A DNA stretch of 64,000 nt from an uncultured Planktomarina sp. (GTDB taxonomy: Bacteria > Pseudomonadota > Alphaproteobacteria > Rhodobacterales > Rhodobacteraceae). Position 1 is the first letter of the stretch. The number at the start of each line of letters is the position of its first letter. The notes below the pieces were generated by a model. That model was not told where the DNA came from. It was given only the letters and a program-made list of their open reading frames with translations, and made no database searches. Shown one piece after another: positions 17,668 through 26,043 of the stretch. The stretch covers positions 243,407 through 307,406 of the forward strand of contig CAJIZA010000005.1 of NCBI GenBank assembly GCA_905181815.1, given 5' to 3'. A program made the position numbers and the translations under genes.

Positions 17668-17876
17668 ATTACATCTCGCAGTCGAAGTATTAGTCTTTGT
17701 ATTTTAAACCTAAAAGATGCCAATAACGATAAAAAGGCTCCAACGTATACAATTACGCCTTTGAGGGTCTCGCCCCCCTCTAAGAACAGCTTCGCCTCAA
17801 AAACTAACCAAATAGCTGCTCCAAAAAAAGTTACTGAGGATATTAATTCACCGGTAGATCTTTTACGCTGCGCCAT
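17655..17876 (-). CDS. Small two-TM protein downstream of flhB
   Basis: This 73-residue protein starts with MAQRKRSTGELISSVTFFG and has two hydrophobic segments (about residues 10-30 and 37-52) and a basic C-terminus. ATG 17876 was chosen because GAGGAAAA lies eight bases upstream; longer readings run into flhB in another frame. It starts 17 bases after the flhB stop and overlaps the next gene. I do not recognise it. Confidence 0.6.
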   Translation of the reverse strand: MAQRKRSTGELISSVTFFGAAIWLVFEAKLFLEGGETLKGVIVYVGAFLSLLASFRFKIQRLILRLRDVIWPK

Positions 17877-17892
17877 AATTTTTTCCTCGACT

Positions 17893-19038
17893 TCAAATTT
17901 TCGAACCAAATTCATCAAACAGAAGATCGGCAGGTATATTTGGATCTTCGAAGGATGGGTTTGTGCCACGTTCCAACTGAAGCACATAAGCTAAAACGGA
18001 GGCAACAGCTGAGAACAGATCTTCCGCTACATCTACTCCAATATCACCAGTAAAAAAGAGAGCTCTGGCCAACAATGGGCTGCGCACACGGCTGATATTC
18101 GCTTTGTCAGCTTCATCTATAATGCGTAGCGCCATCGGCCCTTTACCCATCGCAATTATATAGGGAGTGTCCCGGTTTTCTGGCTGATATTTTAATGCAA
18201 CTGCGAAGTGGGTAGGGTTCGTAATAATTACCGTAGCATCACTTACATTTTCGATTGCCTGAGCTCTCTCAGACGCTTTTTGACTAGCCTCCATCTGAAG
18301 TCGCCTTATTCGAGATTTAACTTCCGGTGACCCTTCACTATCTTTTGATTCATCCTTCATATCTTGTCGGTTCATACGCAACTTCTGCATCCACTCATGA
18401 CGACTCCAGAGGAAATCACCGAAGGCAATAAAAGCTAGCACTACGACCAAACCACCAACTAAAGACATCAAAGTTTGATGAAATACAGTAAGACCATCGC
18501 TTAAGGATGAACTACTCAAGTATAATAATTTTGGCAAAGACACCCAAATTATAGCCCCCGTCACTGATATCAGAAATATAATCTTCATTATTGACTTAGT
18601 GAGCTCGACTAGGCCTTTGACTGAAAAGATCCGTTTCAATCCACTAAGGGGATTAATTCGACTTGGCTTAAACGACATTGCCTTACTAGAAAAATTGATG
18701 GATCCAGCAACAAAAAATTGAGTGAGGATTACGGCAGTAAAGATGGGAAAGGCAAAAATAGCTGCACCACCCAATGCTAGACCAAATGCAGCTTCAGAGT
18801 TAAATATGCGCAGAACGCTCAAGTGTTCAGAATGGTTCCAGCGAAATAAAGACGCCCAATTCGAAAGAACGTTCCTAGCCACCATTCCCAAACAAAATAA
18901 AATAATTAAACCCATAAAACTTGAACCAAAGACAAACATTTCTTTCGATGAGAGGATGTCACCATCCTCCCTAGCTTTTTCCAAACGCTTTTGAGTTGGA
19001 TCTAACGTCTTTTCTTGGCTATTATCTTGTTCAGCCAT
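17893..19038 (-). CDS. flhB: Flagellar biosynthesis protein FlhB
   Basis: FlhB is the export-gate component that switches substrate specificity from rod/hook to filament proteins. The 381-residue sequence begins with the typical DPTQKRLEKAREDGDILSS motif. It has four membrane segments (about residues 35-205) and a cytoplasmic domain with the autocleavage site NPTH at residues 274-277. The end continues past the usual core with a short FEDPNIPADLLFDEF tail. It overlaps fliR by eight bases. The frame is intact and the length normal. Confidence 0.96.
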   Translation of the reverse strand: MAEQDNSQEKTLDPTQKRLEKAREDGDILSSKEMFVFGSSFMGLIILFCLGMVARNVLSNWASLFRWNHSEHLSVLRIFNSEAAFGLALGGAAIFAFPIFTAVILTQFFVAGSINFSSKAMSFKPSRINPLSGLKRIFSVKGLVELTKSIMKIIFLISVTGAIIWVSLPKLLYLSSSSLSDGLTVFHQTLMSLVGGLVVVLAFIAFGDFLWSRHEWMQKLRMNRQDMKDESKDSEGSPEVKSRIRRLQMEASQKASERAQAIENVSDATVIITNPTHFAVALKYQPENRDTPYIIAMGKGPMALRIIDEADKANISRVRSPLLARALFFTGDIGVDVAEDLFSAVASVLAYVLQLERGTNPSFEDPNIPADLLFDEFGSKI

Positions 19039-19850
19039 CAGTTTTCTCGAGAAGAAACGACATCAAAAGATCAATTATTAGCTGAATTAAATCCTTAAAC
19101 GCGAAAGAAATCGCATCAACTGAATAGAATAATATCAAAAAAGCGCCAATGAGGGTCATTGGAAACCCAAAGGAAAATAGGTTAAGCTGAGGTGCAGATT
19201 TTGTAATAAAACCAATTGCTATATTCACAAACAGCAAGACGATGACAATGGGCAAGACAATGATTGCAGCCGACCGAAACAATATATCGCTTGCCGACAG
19301 ACCAGCAGCGATCAAGTCACCATAATTTACTAATTGGCCCAATGGATAAAGCGTGAAGCTTTTATATATTAAACCTAAAACTATCAAATGCCCATTAACT
19401 GAGAAAAACACTACTATGAGAAATAACATAAAAATTTGGCTTATTACCGGAGACTGACCACCGCCAGTTGGATCAACTTGAGACGCAAAGGCCAAACCAG
19501 AAGTTGCAGCAATTTTTTCACCAGCCAAGCTCACAGCAGCAAAGCAGATATTGAGAACTAAGCCGACTGTGAGGCCAATGAATATCTCCTGCATTACAAT
19601 CAAAATTAATTTGGGACCCACTAACACACTCTGCTGCGGAAATTGAAGAGTGCCTAGTATCCAAAAGCCAAGGCAAAATGAAAACACAATTCTGATTTGC
19701 AGTGGCACCATCCTACCGCCAAAAAACGGCGCCGAAACTCAAGAACGCACCAACTCGTAACGACGCTACCAGTATTAAAACCAAAAAAGTAAAAAGCTCT
19801 TGTAACTCCAGTCCCGGAAGAGCCCCTAATTCATTAACTATTGGTAACAA
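19031..19850 (-). CDS. fliR: Flagellar biosynthesis protein FliR (frameshifted in an A/T run)
   Basis: The uninterrupted frame 19711-19031 encodes 226 residues that match FliR from its second segment on (MVPLQIRIVFSF ... AATSGLAFASQVDPTGGGQS). The missing N-terminus is present upstream in another frame, ending LVLILVASLRVGAFLSFGAVF, and would begin at a TTG at 19850 just after the fliQ stop. Deleting one base from the six-base run at 19721-19726 joins the two through VFGGRMVPLQIRI, the normal FliR junction. FliR forms the export gate with FliP and FliQ. The break is probably an indel error. Confidence 0.9.
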
Positions 19851-19851
19851 A

Positions 19852-20121
19852 CTAGAGACCTTTCCTGGATATTTCGTCAAAAATATAACTAAAATAATCG
19901 GTCATTTGAGTAATTGTGAAAGTAGCCATTAAAGACATAGCCATTAACACGATGAAAAGTTTAGGCACAAAGCTAAGTGTCATTTCATTAATGGACGTAG
20001 CTGCTTGAATTAAGCCTATGAATAGACCAACCGATAGCGCCACGAGCAAGATAGGACCAGCAACCACAACAATTTGCCAAAAAGCCATACTAAGATACTG
20101 AACATTCTGATCAAAAACCAT
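19852..20121 (-). CDS. fliQ: Flagellar biosynthesis protein FliQ
   Basis: FliQ is an export-gate subunit with two membrane helices: FWQIVVVAGPILLVALSVGL, then the conserved GLIQAATSINEMTLSFVPK and a second helix. Starting at ATG 20121 gives exactly 89 residues, the family length. An upstream TTG at 20160 would add 13 atypical residues and run into the true 3' end of fliP. The true fliP stop at 20126-20128 leaves only four bases to this ATG, which supports the start. Confidence 0.92.
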   Translation of the reverse strand: MVFDQNVQYLSMAFWQIVVVAGPILLVALSVGLFIGLIQAATSINEMTLSFVPKLFIVLMAMSLMATFTITQMTDYFSYIFDEISRKGL

Positions 20122-20125
20122 ATCG

Positions 20126-20891
20126 CTAGCCCACAACAAATGTTGATGAAAGTGATCCAATCGTCATGGCCCACCCGTCAACCAATACAAACAGCAACAA
20201 CTTGAATGGCAAGAGAAATCAACATGGGCGACAACATCATCATACCTAGGGACATAAGAATGGATGCAATAACGATATCGATTACCAGAAATGGTAAGAA
20301 AATTAAAAACCCAATCTCAAAAGCTGTTTTCAACTCAGATGTAATGAATGAAGGTAAAACAATTGAAAGGGGAATGGCTTGAGTGTTTTCAAAAGGCCCC
20401 TCACCCGCCATCTCAGCAAACATATTCATGGTATCTGAGCGGGTGTTAGCAACCATGAATTCTTTTAATAGGTCAGTGGCCGAAGCCAAAGCTAACTGGG
20501 CAGATTTTGTACCCTCTAGATAGGGGTTCAACGCAGTCTCATAAATCACCTCAAAAATTGGGCTCATGACGTAAAAAGTAATGAAAAGTGCGATTGCAAT
20601 TAAGACTTGGTTCGGTGGCGTTTGTTGAGTGCCCAACGCCTGCCGTAAAATAGATAATACTATTATTACCCTGGTAAACGCAGTCATTCCCAAAACAATT
20701 GACGGAACAACAGTTAGTACAGTCATTAAAACAAGAATTTGCAAAGATAGAGAATAAGTCGATTCACCATTTTCGCCAATACTCGAAGTCAAAGCCGGCA
20801 TACCTAACACGCTACCATCCTGCCCAAATGCAGATGATGCCATTAAGCTAAAAACGAGATGAAAAATGATCTTGGGGAAAAACGATTTCAT
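20126..20891 (-). CDS. fliP: Flagellar biosynthesis protein FliP (frameshifted near the C-terminus)
   Basis: FliP is the core of the export gate. The main frame (20891-20178, 237 residues) has a signal peptide, the conserved VLMTVLTVVPSIVLGMTAFTR region and PFLVIDIVIASILMSLGMMM, but ends in an unrelated LAIQVVAVCIG. The neighbouring frame carries the expected FliP ending, LPFKLLLFVLVDGWAMTIGS, and stops at 20126. Removing one base near 20210 (TCTCTTGCC to TCTCTTCC) joins them. The corrected stop sits four bases before fliQ. Confidence 0.92.
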
Positions 20892-21196
20892 TTACCCACG
20901 AGCTCCGGTTGAAGCTTAGAAGTAAGCGTATTTTGTTGTATCTTGGGTAATTCGGCTATTGCCGGGGATCCATTTCTATTCGAAACGACAAGGAACAATG
21001 AATCTGCGCACTCTATAACCGTAGCTGAAGAAAATTTGGATACCGCTACAGTGTTGACTATTTTAATTGCGCTGTTGTTAGACTTGTCCAACTTTACTCG
21101 GAAGAATTTTGAGCGCTTCACCACAACTTGTATAGTTACAAGTATGGACAAAAATATCAGCACCACAGCAATTTTACTTAAGTCAAAATCTGGCAT
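20888..21196 (-). CDS. fliO: Flagellar biosynthesis protein FliO
   Basis: This 102-residue protein has one N-terminal membrane segment (IAVVLIFLSILVTIQVVV) and a small strand-rich cytoplasmic domain (VNTVAVSKFSSATVIECAD, then LFLVVS). FliO is a short, poorly conserved scaffold for FliP oligomerisation, so the position directly before fliP (four-base overlap) is the strongest evidence. GGGAG before the ATG is a good ribosome site. It is first in fliO-P-Q-R-flhB, with a sigma-54-type site upstream. Confidence 0.85.
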   Translation of the reverse strand: MPDFDLSKIAVVLIFLSILVTIQVVVKRSKFFRVKLDKSNNSAIKIVNTVAVSKFSSATVIECADSLFLVVSNRNGSPAIAELPKIQQNTLTSKLQPELVGK

Positions 21197-21220
21197 TTAT
21201 CTACTCCCTACTCGAACGTA

Positions 21221-21235
21221 GCAAAATAGATACCA
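21221..21235 (-). promoter_or_regulatory. Sigma-54 promoter of fliO-P-Q-R-flhB
   Basis: The minus strand reads TGGTATC, four bases, TTGC. Spacing and both invariant doublets fit; the -24 half has T for C at one position. The expected start near 21209 gives a short leader that still holds the fliO ribosome site. Confidence 0.6.
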
Positions 21236-21311
21236 TTCTAAAATTATATAATTATATCAATTAGTTAAAATATAAAACTTTGGGTGTCATTTCCTTGACC
21301 CCAGAAGAGTG

Positions 21312-21617
21312 TTAAATACTTTCCATTCTTTTTTCCGGATCCACAATTTCACCAAAACGGATACCAAACCGTTCTCCGATCATAACAACTTCACCCTTCG
21401 CAATTTTGGTATTATTTACCAATATATCGAGAGGATCTCCAGCTAATCTGTCCAATTCAACAACAGAACCTTCATTTAATCTCAGCAAGTCACGGATCGT
21501 AATTTCAGTACGTCCGACCTCTACAGTCAATTCCACATCGATATTTTCTAATACCTTTAAGTTTTCGATACCAACGTGTTTTTTATCAGCATCACCTGCC
21601 TTAATATCTTCAGCCAT
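21312..21617 (-). CDS. fliN: Flagellar motor switch protein FliN
   Basis: This 101-residue C-ring protein has the FliN/SpoA domain: LENIDVELTVEVGRTEITIR, LLRLNEGSVVELDRLAGDPL, then DILVNNTKIAKGEVVMIGER and FGIRFGEIV. FliN sits at the base of the C-ring with FliM and FliG. Its start overlaps fliM by eight bases. It is the last gene of fliK-L-M-N; a 115-base gap with a sigma-54 site separates it from fliO. Confidence 0.96.
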   Translation of the reverse strand: MAEDIKAGDADKKHVGIENLKVLENIDVELTVEVGRTEITIRDLLRLNEGSVVELDRLAGDPLDILVNNTKIAKGEVVMIGERFGIRFGEIVDPEKRMESI

Positions 21618-22608
21618 TTTCTTTGTCCTTTTTCAGTGAAATTCTTTTAGTCATTGAAACAGCAGCATTGGCGCCCAGTTTCCCAATTTCTGCTTTATAG
21701 ACGGGCTCACCAGATACCTTTATCGTAATGTTTTCGGGCATAGAAATAGGAAACTCGTCACCCACAGTACTTTTCAGGAGACGTCCTAAATTCGCTTTAC
21801 TGCTAGTCAATTCAGCTGACAAAGGCAGGTTTATGGATAAAACTGCCTGCTCTAATTTTTCTTTCCAAGTGCGATCGTCTTGTGCAAATTCGTTTTGAAC
21901 TCGTGATCTTAATTGCGAAGATATTGGTTTTAAAGTTTGTAGAGGATATAAAACGTCAAAACTAGCCGGTTCTGCGTCTGGCATTTGTACCATAAATGAA
22001 CACACAATAACAGTATCTGCACCATCAACAAACGAGACAAATTGGATATTTTCTTCTCGAGACAATGGCTCAAAACTCGTGACAAACAGGTCCTTCCATG
22101 CGTTCTCCATGGCCCGGTTCATTCCATCAGTAATTATCTGGATAATGCGCTGCTCAGTCGCCGTAAATTCTCCTTTAGCTTGGTGCAAAGCTTTTATTTT
22201 TGAACCACCATAATATGAATTAGTCAAAATGGAGATAAATGAAGACTGCACTACCAAAAGCGAGTTACCTCTTAACTCGTCTAGTCTATTAGTTGTCACA
22301 CTTACAAAGTTATCACAGCTTTCAACATACTCATCAAACGATTTCACTTCCGGAGGAAACGAAGAGATCCGAGGCATAATTCGCAACATTGGCAAAAATA
22401 CCGAGCGTGTAAATCTACAGATTTTTTCGTTGACCATTCTAAGTGCGTAATAGTCACCAAGAAGCGAAAGATCTTCTGAACCAAAATCAAATTCTCTAAC
22501 CGCAGTTGTGTCAAAAACCGCAGGCGTATCTTCCTGTTTAGCAGCAGCATCAAGCCCACCAAGGAGAGCTTCAACTTCATCATTTGAAAGTTTTCTAGAA
22601 CCAACCAT
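21610..22608 (-). CDS. fliM: Flagellar motor switch protein FliM
   Basis: This 332-residue C-ring protein begins with the CheY-P-binding peptide LSNDEVEALLGG. The middle domain follows (about residues 50-230, with FLPMLRIMPRISSFPPEV and TNSYYGGSKIKA), and the SpoA-like C-terminal domain comes last (about 260-320). Retention of the N-terminal peptide implies chemotactic control of motor direction or speed, although no che gene lies in the window. The frame is intact and it overlaps fliN. Confidence 0.96.
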   Translation of the reverse strand: MVGSRKLSNDEVEALLGGLDAAAKQEDTPAVFDTTAVREFDFGSEDLSLLGDYYALRMVNEKICRFTRSVFLPMLRIMPRISSFPPEVKSFDEYVESCDNFVSVTTNRLDELRGNSLLVVQSSFISILTNSYYGGSKIKALHQAKGEFTATEQRIIQIITDGMNRAMENAWKDLFVTSFEPLSREENIQFVSFVDGADTVIVCSFMVQMPDAEPASFDVLYPLQTLKPISSQLRSRVQNEFAQDDRTWKEKLEQAVLSINLPLSAELTSSKANLGRLLKSTVGDEFPISMPENITIKVSGEPVYKAEIGKLGANAAVSMTKRISLKKDKENG

Positions 22609-22622
22609 TTAAATTTGGCCTC

Positions 22623-23198
22623 TTATTGGAGCACAAAGGACGTGAAGTGAACTCCTTCGACGCCGCCAAAGCCCTCAAGATCCAGCAACTTAACATTGAT
22701 TGCGTCCTTAATGCTATTGGCAAGATTATCCCTACCAATTTTACCATCAATATCATCGACGGAATAAGTACCTATAACGCCCAGAACTTCAGACCGAAGA
22801 GCCATTTGGTGTTTTTCAACATTTTCAATTACAGTTTCATCATATTGTGTAGACACGCCCACGCTAACTTGCAAAAACTGCTTTGATTTATTTAAATTAG
22901 TCGTAAAGTTATCAGCAAAAGTATAGTAACTTGTTACAAATGTCTCATTTACAGGCGTCTCTTTTGAAACTTTTTGAGGCTCTAGATTTTCTTCATCAAG
23001 ACCATCCAAACTAGGTAGTTGCCCTGCTTGTTTAAGTTTCTTCTCAATCAGCTCTTCCACCTGTTCGATTGGCGTTTGAGTGGGCATGAATAAAAAAGCG
23101 CCCGCACCAACACCTATTCCCAGTAATAAAACTGGACCTAATCCAAACAGGGCAATTTTTGTGAAGTTAATTTTTCGTTTTGGAGCTTCTTCAGCCAT
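22623..23198 (-). CDS. fliL: Flagellar basal-body-associated protein FliL
   Basis: This 191-residue protein has a short cytoplasmic N-terminus, one membrane helix (IALFGLGPVLLLGIGVGAGA) and a periplasmic domain ending in VEGVHFTSFVLQ, the typical FliL ending. FliL surrounds stators and supports torque, especially under load. It lies between fliK and fliM. A second FliL-like protein is encoded at 34629-35162. Confidence 0.93.
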   Translation of the reverse strand: MAEEAPKRKINFTKIALFGLGPVLLLGIGVGAGAFLFMPTQTPIEQVEELIEKKLKQAGQLPSLDGLDEENLEPQKVSKETPVNETFVTSYYTFADNFTTNLNKSKQFLQVSVGVSTQYDETVIENVEKHQMALRSEVLGVIGTYSVDDIDGKIGRDNLANSIKDAINVKLLDLEGFGGVEGVHFTSFVLQ

Positions 23199-23207
23199 TA
23201 TCTCATC

Positions 23208-25577
23208 CTAAGCAATCAGGTTCAAACCGGTTGGTGTTCTATAAGAACTAGCAGTCTGGGTGTTTAGTGTTGTGGTACGCTCTAAAGCGCTGTTTGCCTT
23301 GCCTGCAACCTTGTTTCGGCTTTGATTTGCATTCTGCCTTTGCTGGTCAGCGCCGCTTTGCATTCCAACTGAGAACCCCGCAAGTTTCATACCATTTTGA
23401 CTTGTAATTTGTAACAAAGAGTCTTCGTTCGCGCGTAAAATACTTGCCGCAGCCTGGGTTTCAGCAAACATTCGAATGTCAATTGACTGCTTATCCATTG
23501 AAATATTGACCCTAATTTTTCCGAAGCTCTCCGGCTCAAGGTTAATTTCAAAATTCTCATTTCCACTCAAAACCTTGTCAACGACCAGCATACTTATTTT
23601 GGACGCATATTGGGCATCATACAATGAAATACTATTAGTTAAGTTTGGCGCTGATCCGCTTGAACGGGCTAACGATCCAGTTTGAGACACAATCTGGTAG
23701 CTAAGTTTTTCATTTAAGGGAGTGGATAGATTGATACTTTCTCCGGCAACCAAACCCACTCTGGACGATGCACCAGTAGGCGCTTCGAACTGTACCCTTG
23801 CAACAGATGTCATTCTCAGAGCCTCTGCAGCTTCAAGAAAAGATCTCGGATTAAAAGGCTTAGACGTACTTTTAAATTCAATTAAATTTTCATCCACTCC
23901 CTCATTTAAAACGAATATTTTGTCATTTTTAGAATCTAAAAACGATTTTACTTCACGTTCTATCGCGAAAATACTAGCGGCCATATTGTCATATTTTCTA
24001 TCAGCCATCCCCGAAATATGTTGGATTTCTTGATCTAAAATTAACTTATTTTGAATTAAATTATTTGGTTTTTGTTGTATAATAGCCGATTGAAATTCCG
24101 AAAAGTTATCTTGCTGAGCTGCGGCAACAACAGATACAAAACTTGCAGATTCCCTTCCAACAGTATTAGTGGGCAAAACTATTTGAGTGGTATGGGAGGA
24201 GGTTGTCGACATTTCACTCAGCGTTCGAACGAGCTCCTTAATAGACTGGACAGTGTCATCTACTTCATTGACAGGGGCATCCCGCATTAACGCTTGTTGC
24301 TGAAGGGCCATATGGTGATCTTGCACAACGCCACTGTAGCTATCTTTGGTTAAACTAATTTGAAATCTTACAAAATCTGGCAAATTTTCTAAAGTAGTGT
24401 TTTCAGGTATGGCCAAAACTACAAGTAATTTGGATCGTGAATCAACGCTAGGATCAATCTCAACAGCACGTGTAACACCAATCACACTCTGTAAAGAAGA
24501 TTCGTCTTTTTGTGAAGGAAAATCATATACTTCAACTGCCCCTAAACCACCTTGAGCATCCAACAAATCAACCTTTACAGAAATAAACTTATCAAAAGTC
24601 TCTGGCCGTACCTGCGTATTTTCAATCTCAATAGGCACCACTTGTGGCACTAGAATTTCGCCAAAAGATACTGCTTCAGGATTTTCTAAGGTGCCGTTTA
24701 AATCATCACCCTGCAACTTTGCCTTCAAGTCTCTGATATCAAAAAATATCGAAGATGCTTGAGAGATATCTAGCTCAAGTGGAACAGCTGCACCCGGCAG
24801 TAGATCCGTCAACGCCCTCAAGCTTTTGTCCTGGGAATTATCCAACTCAAGTGAAACAGATGTATCCTGCAGTAAATCGTTCAACGCCCTCAAACCCTTG
24901 CCCTGTGAATTATCCAGCTCAGGTGGAACAGCCGCACCCAGCGGTAGATCAGTCAAAGCTTTCAAGCGCTCTTCTGTTGATATGGCAACTCCGGGTATCA
25001 TCTCGTTCAGAGCTGGGTCGATTTTATAGTCTTTAAATGGAACACCATTCAACTCCACACCAGTTGTCTCGCCTTTGGCCAGGTCAATCGCAACTAAGAG
25101 TTTTTCCAAAGCTGATAAATTGAACCCAGTATAGCTTTGGGGGAGCTTAGTATCATTAGTAATAATATCATTAGTAACCAAATTGAGCCTAGAATCTACA
25201 AACGAGGCTGTTGCGTTTAAATCAAGGTTAGCCGAAATATTCCCACCGTTTTCTAAATAGCCGATAAGTCCGTCTAATCCGTGTTCCTCAACAAGGCTTT
25301 CCACAGTGTTATCAAATTTTATGAACTCATTATCAATTACTTGAGAAAGAAGATCTTGTGGTGACAGTTCGCTGTCAAGCTTCCCGCCTAGATCACCAAG
25401 GCTGATATTAATCTGTTTATTAGCAAACAACCCTTCGGACTGCTCATCATTTAGAGAAGCTAGCATCATAGAGAAATTTCCAAAGAGACCCTCGTCCTGC
25501 CCACCTGCAGCATTTTTCGACCCTAATTGTAAATCGCCATGGGCTGACCCAACACCACCACTGAAAGCAATACTCAT
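23208..25577 (-). CDS. fliK: Flagellar hook-length control protein FliK
   Basis: This 789-residue protein is longer than enteric FliK (about 400). The C-terminal Flg_hook domain is clear, with FEINLEPESFGKIRVNISMD, then MFAETQAAASILRANED and LLQITSQNGMKLAGFSVGM. The N-terminal two thirds are low-similarity and include three tandem 24-residue repeats (24750-24965). FliK is exported and acts as a ruler that triggers FlhB switching. ATG 25577 was chosen because GGAG lies eight bases upstream and a sigma-54 site precedes it; the upstream TTG at 25601 lies at the expected transcript start. Confidence 0.92.
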   Translation of the reverse strand: MSIAFSGGVGSAHGDLQLGSKNAAGGQDEGLFGNFSMMLASLNDEQSEGLFANKQINISLGDLGGKLDSELSPQDLLSQVIDNEFIKFDNTVESLVEEHGLDGLIGYLENGGNISANLDLNATASFVDSRLNLVTNDIITNDTKLPQSYTGFNLSALEKLLVAIDLAKGETTGVELNGVPFKDYKIDPALNEMIPGVAISTEERLKALTDLPLGAAVPPELDNSQGKGLRALNDLLQDTSVSLELDNSQDKSLRALTDLLPGAAVPLELDISQASSIFFDIRDLKAKLQGDDLNGTLENPEAVSFGEILVPQVVPIEIENTQVRPETFDKFISVKVDLLDAQGGLGAVEVYDFPSQKDESSLQSVIGVTRAVEIDPSVDSRSKLLVVLAIPENTTLENLPDFVRFQISLTKDSYSGVVQDHHMALQQQALMRDAPVNEVDDTVQSIKELVRTLSEMSTTSSHTTQIVLPTNTVGRESASFVSVVAAAQQDNFSEFQSAIIQQKPNNLIQNKLILDQEIQHISGMADRKYDNMAASIFAIEREVKSFLDSKNDKIFVLNEGVDENLIEFKSTSKPFNPRSFLEAAEALRMTSVARVQFEAPTGASSRVGLVAGESINLSTPLNEKLSYQIVSQTGSLARSSGSAPNLTNSISLYDAQYASKISMLVVDKVLSGNENFEINLEPESFGKIRVNISMDKQSIDIRMFAETQAAASILRANEDSLLQITSQNGMKLAGFSVGMQSGADQQRQNANQSRNKVAGKANSALERTTTLNTQTASSYRTPTGLNLIA
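24750..24965 (-). repeat. Three tandem 72-base repeats inside fliK
   Basis: Three consecutive 24-codon units encode L(K/R)AL(T/N)DL followed by a variable PLGAAVPPELDNSQ-like half. The units are similar but not identical, so the expansion is not recent. They lie in the region between the export signal and the C-terminal domain of FliK. Confidence 0.8.
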
Positions 25578-25611
25578 GCGAAAAACTCCAAACCTCTTCA
25601 AAGAGTGAAAT

Positions 25612-25626
25612 GCAAATTTTGTACCA
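25612..25626 (-). promoter_or_regulatory. Sigma-54 promoter of fliK-L-M-N
   Basis: The minus strand reads TGGTACA, four bases, TTGC at exact spacing. It lies between fliJ and fliK, 35 bases before the fliK ATG, so fliKLMN can be transcribed apart from the fleT-fliJ operon. Confidence 0.6.
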
Positions 25627-25627
25627 A

Positions 25628-26035
25628 TTATTTTTTTTGAAAGAGTATATCTCGATCAAACTCTTTTAATTCCTTTTCTCTAAGCTCTTCTGCGTTCAAT
25701 TCATTCAATTTTTCTAAAATTTTTCTATTTTTACGTTCATGTGAAGATACTAATTTTTGCAAATGTATTTTTTCAGTCATAAGAAATTCAATTTTGTTTC
25801 CCACGATTTCTTTCTGGCTAATCATTTTTTCACGAAGTTTACTATTAATCAAAGCTCGGTGACTAGTTTGCACGACACCAGGCTCTACTGTCTCCTCGAT
25901 ATTAAAGGTTAAATCAGTTTCTAGTTTACGAATTTTCTCGATATTTTCGTTCATATTACTCAATTCAAACTGAGTTTTTAATTTTTTAGTTTTACCATGC
26001 CGGTAAATTAGGTCAAAAATCTTATGCTTAGCCAT
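25628..26035 (-). CDS. fliJ: Flagellar FliJ-like protein
   Basis: This 135-residue protein is almost wholly charged coiled coil. It has heptads from about residue 20 to 125 and no membrane or signal segment. FliJ is a coiled-coil stalk in the FliI ATPase ring that links it to FlhA. Sequence conservation is low in this family, so the call rests on length, coiled coil and the position eight bases after fliI. It is the last gene of the fleT-fliE-F-G-H-I-J operon. Confidence 0.82.
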   Translation of the reverse strand: MAKHKIFDLIYRHGKTKKLKTQFELSNMNENIEKIRKLETDLTFNIEETVEPGVVQTSHRALINSKLREKMISQKEIVGNKIEFLMTEKIHLQKLVSSHERKNRKILEKLNELNAEELREKELKEFDRDILFQKK

Positions 26036-26043
26036 GCTACAAA

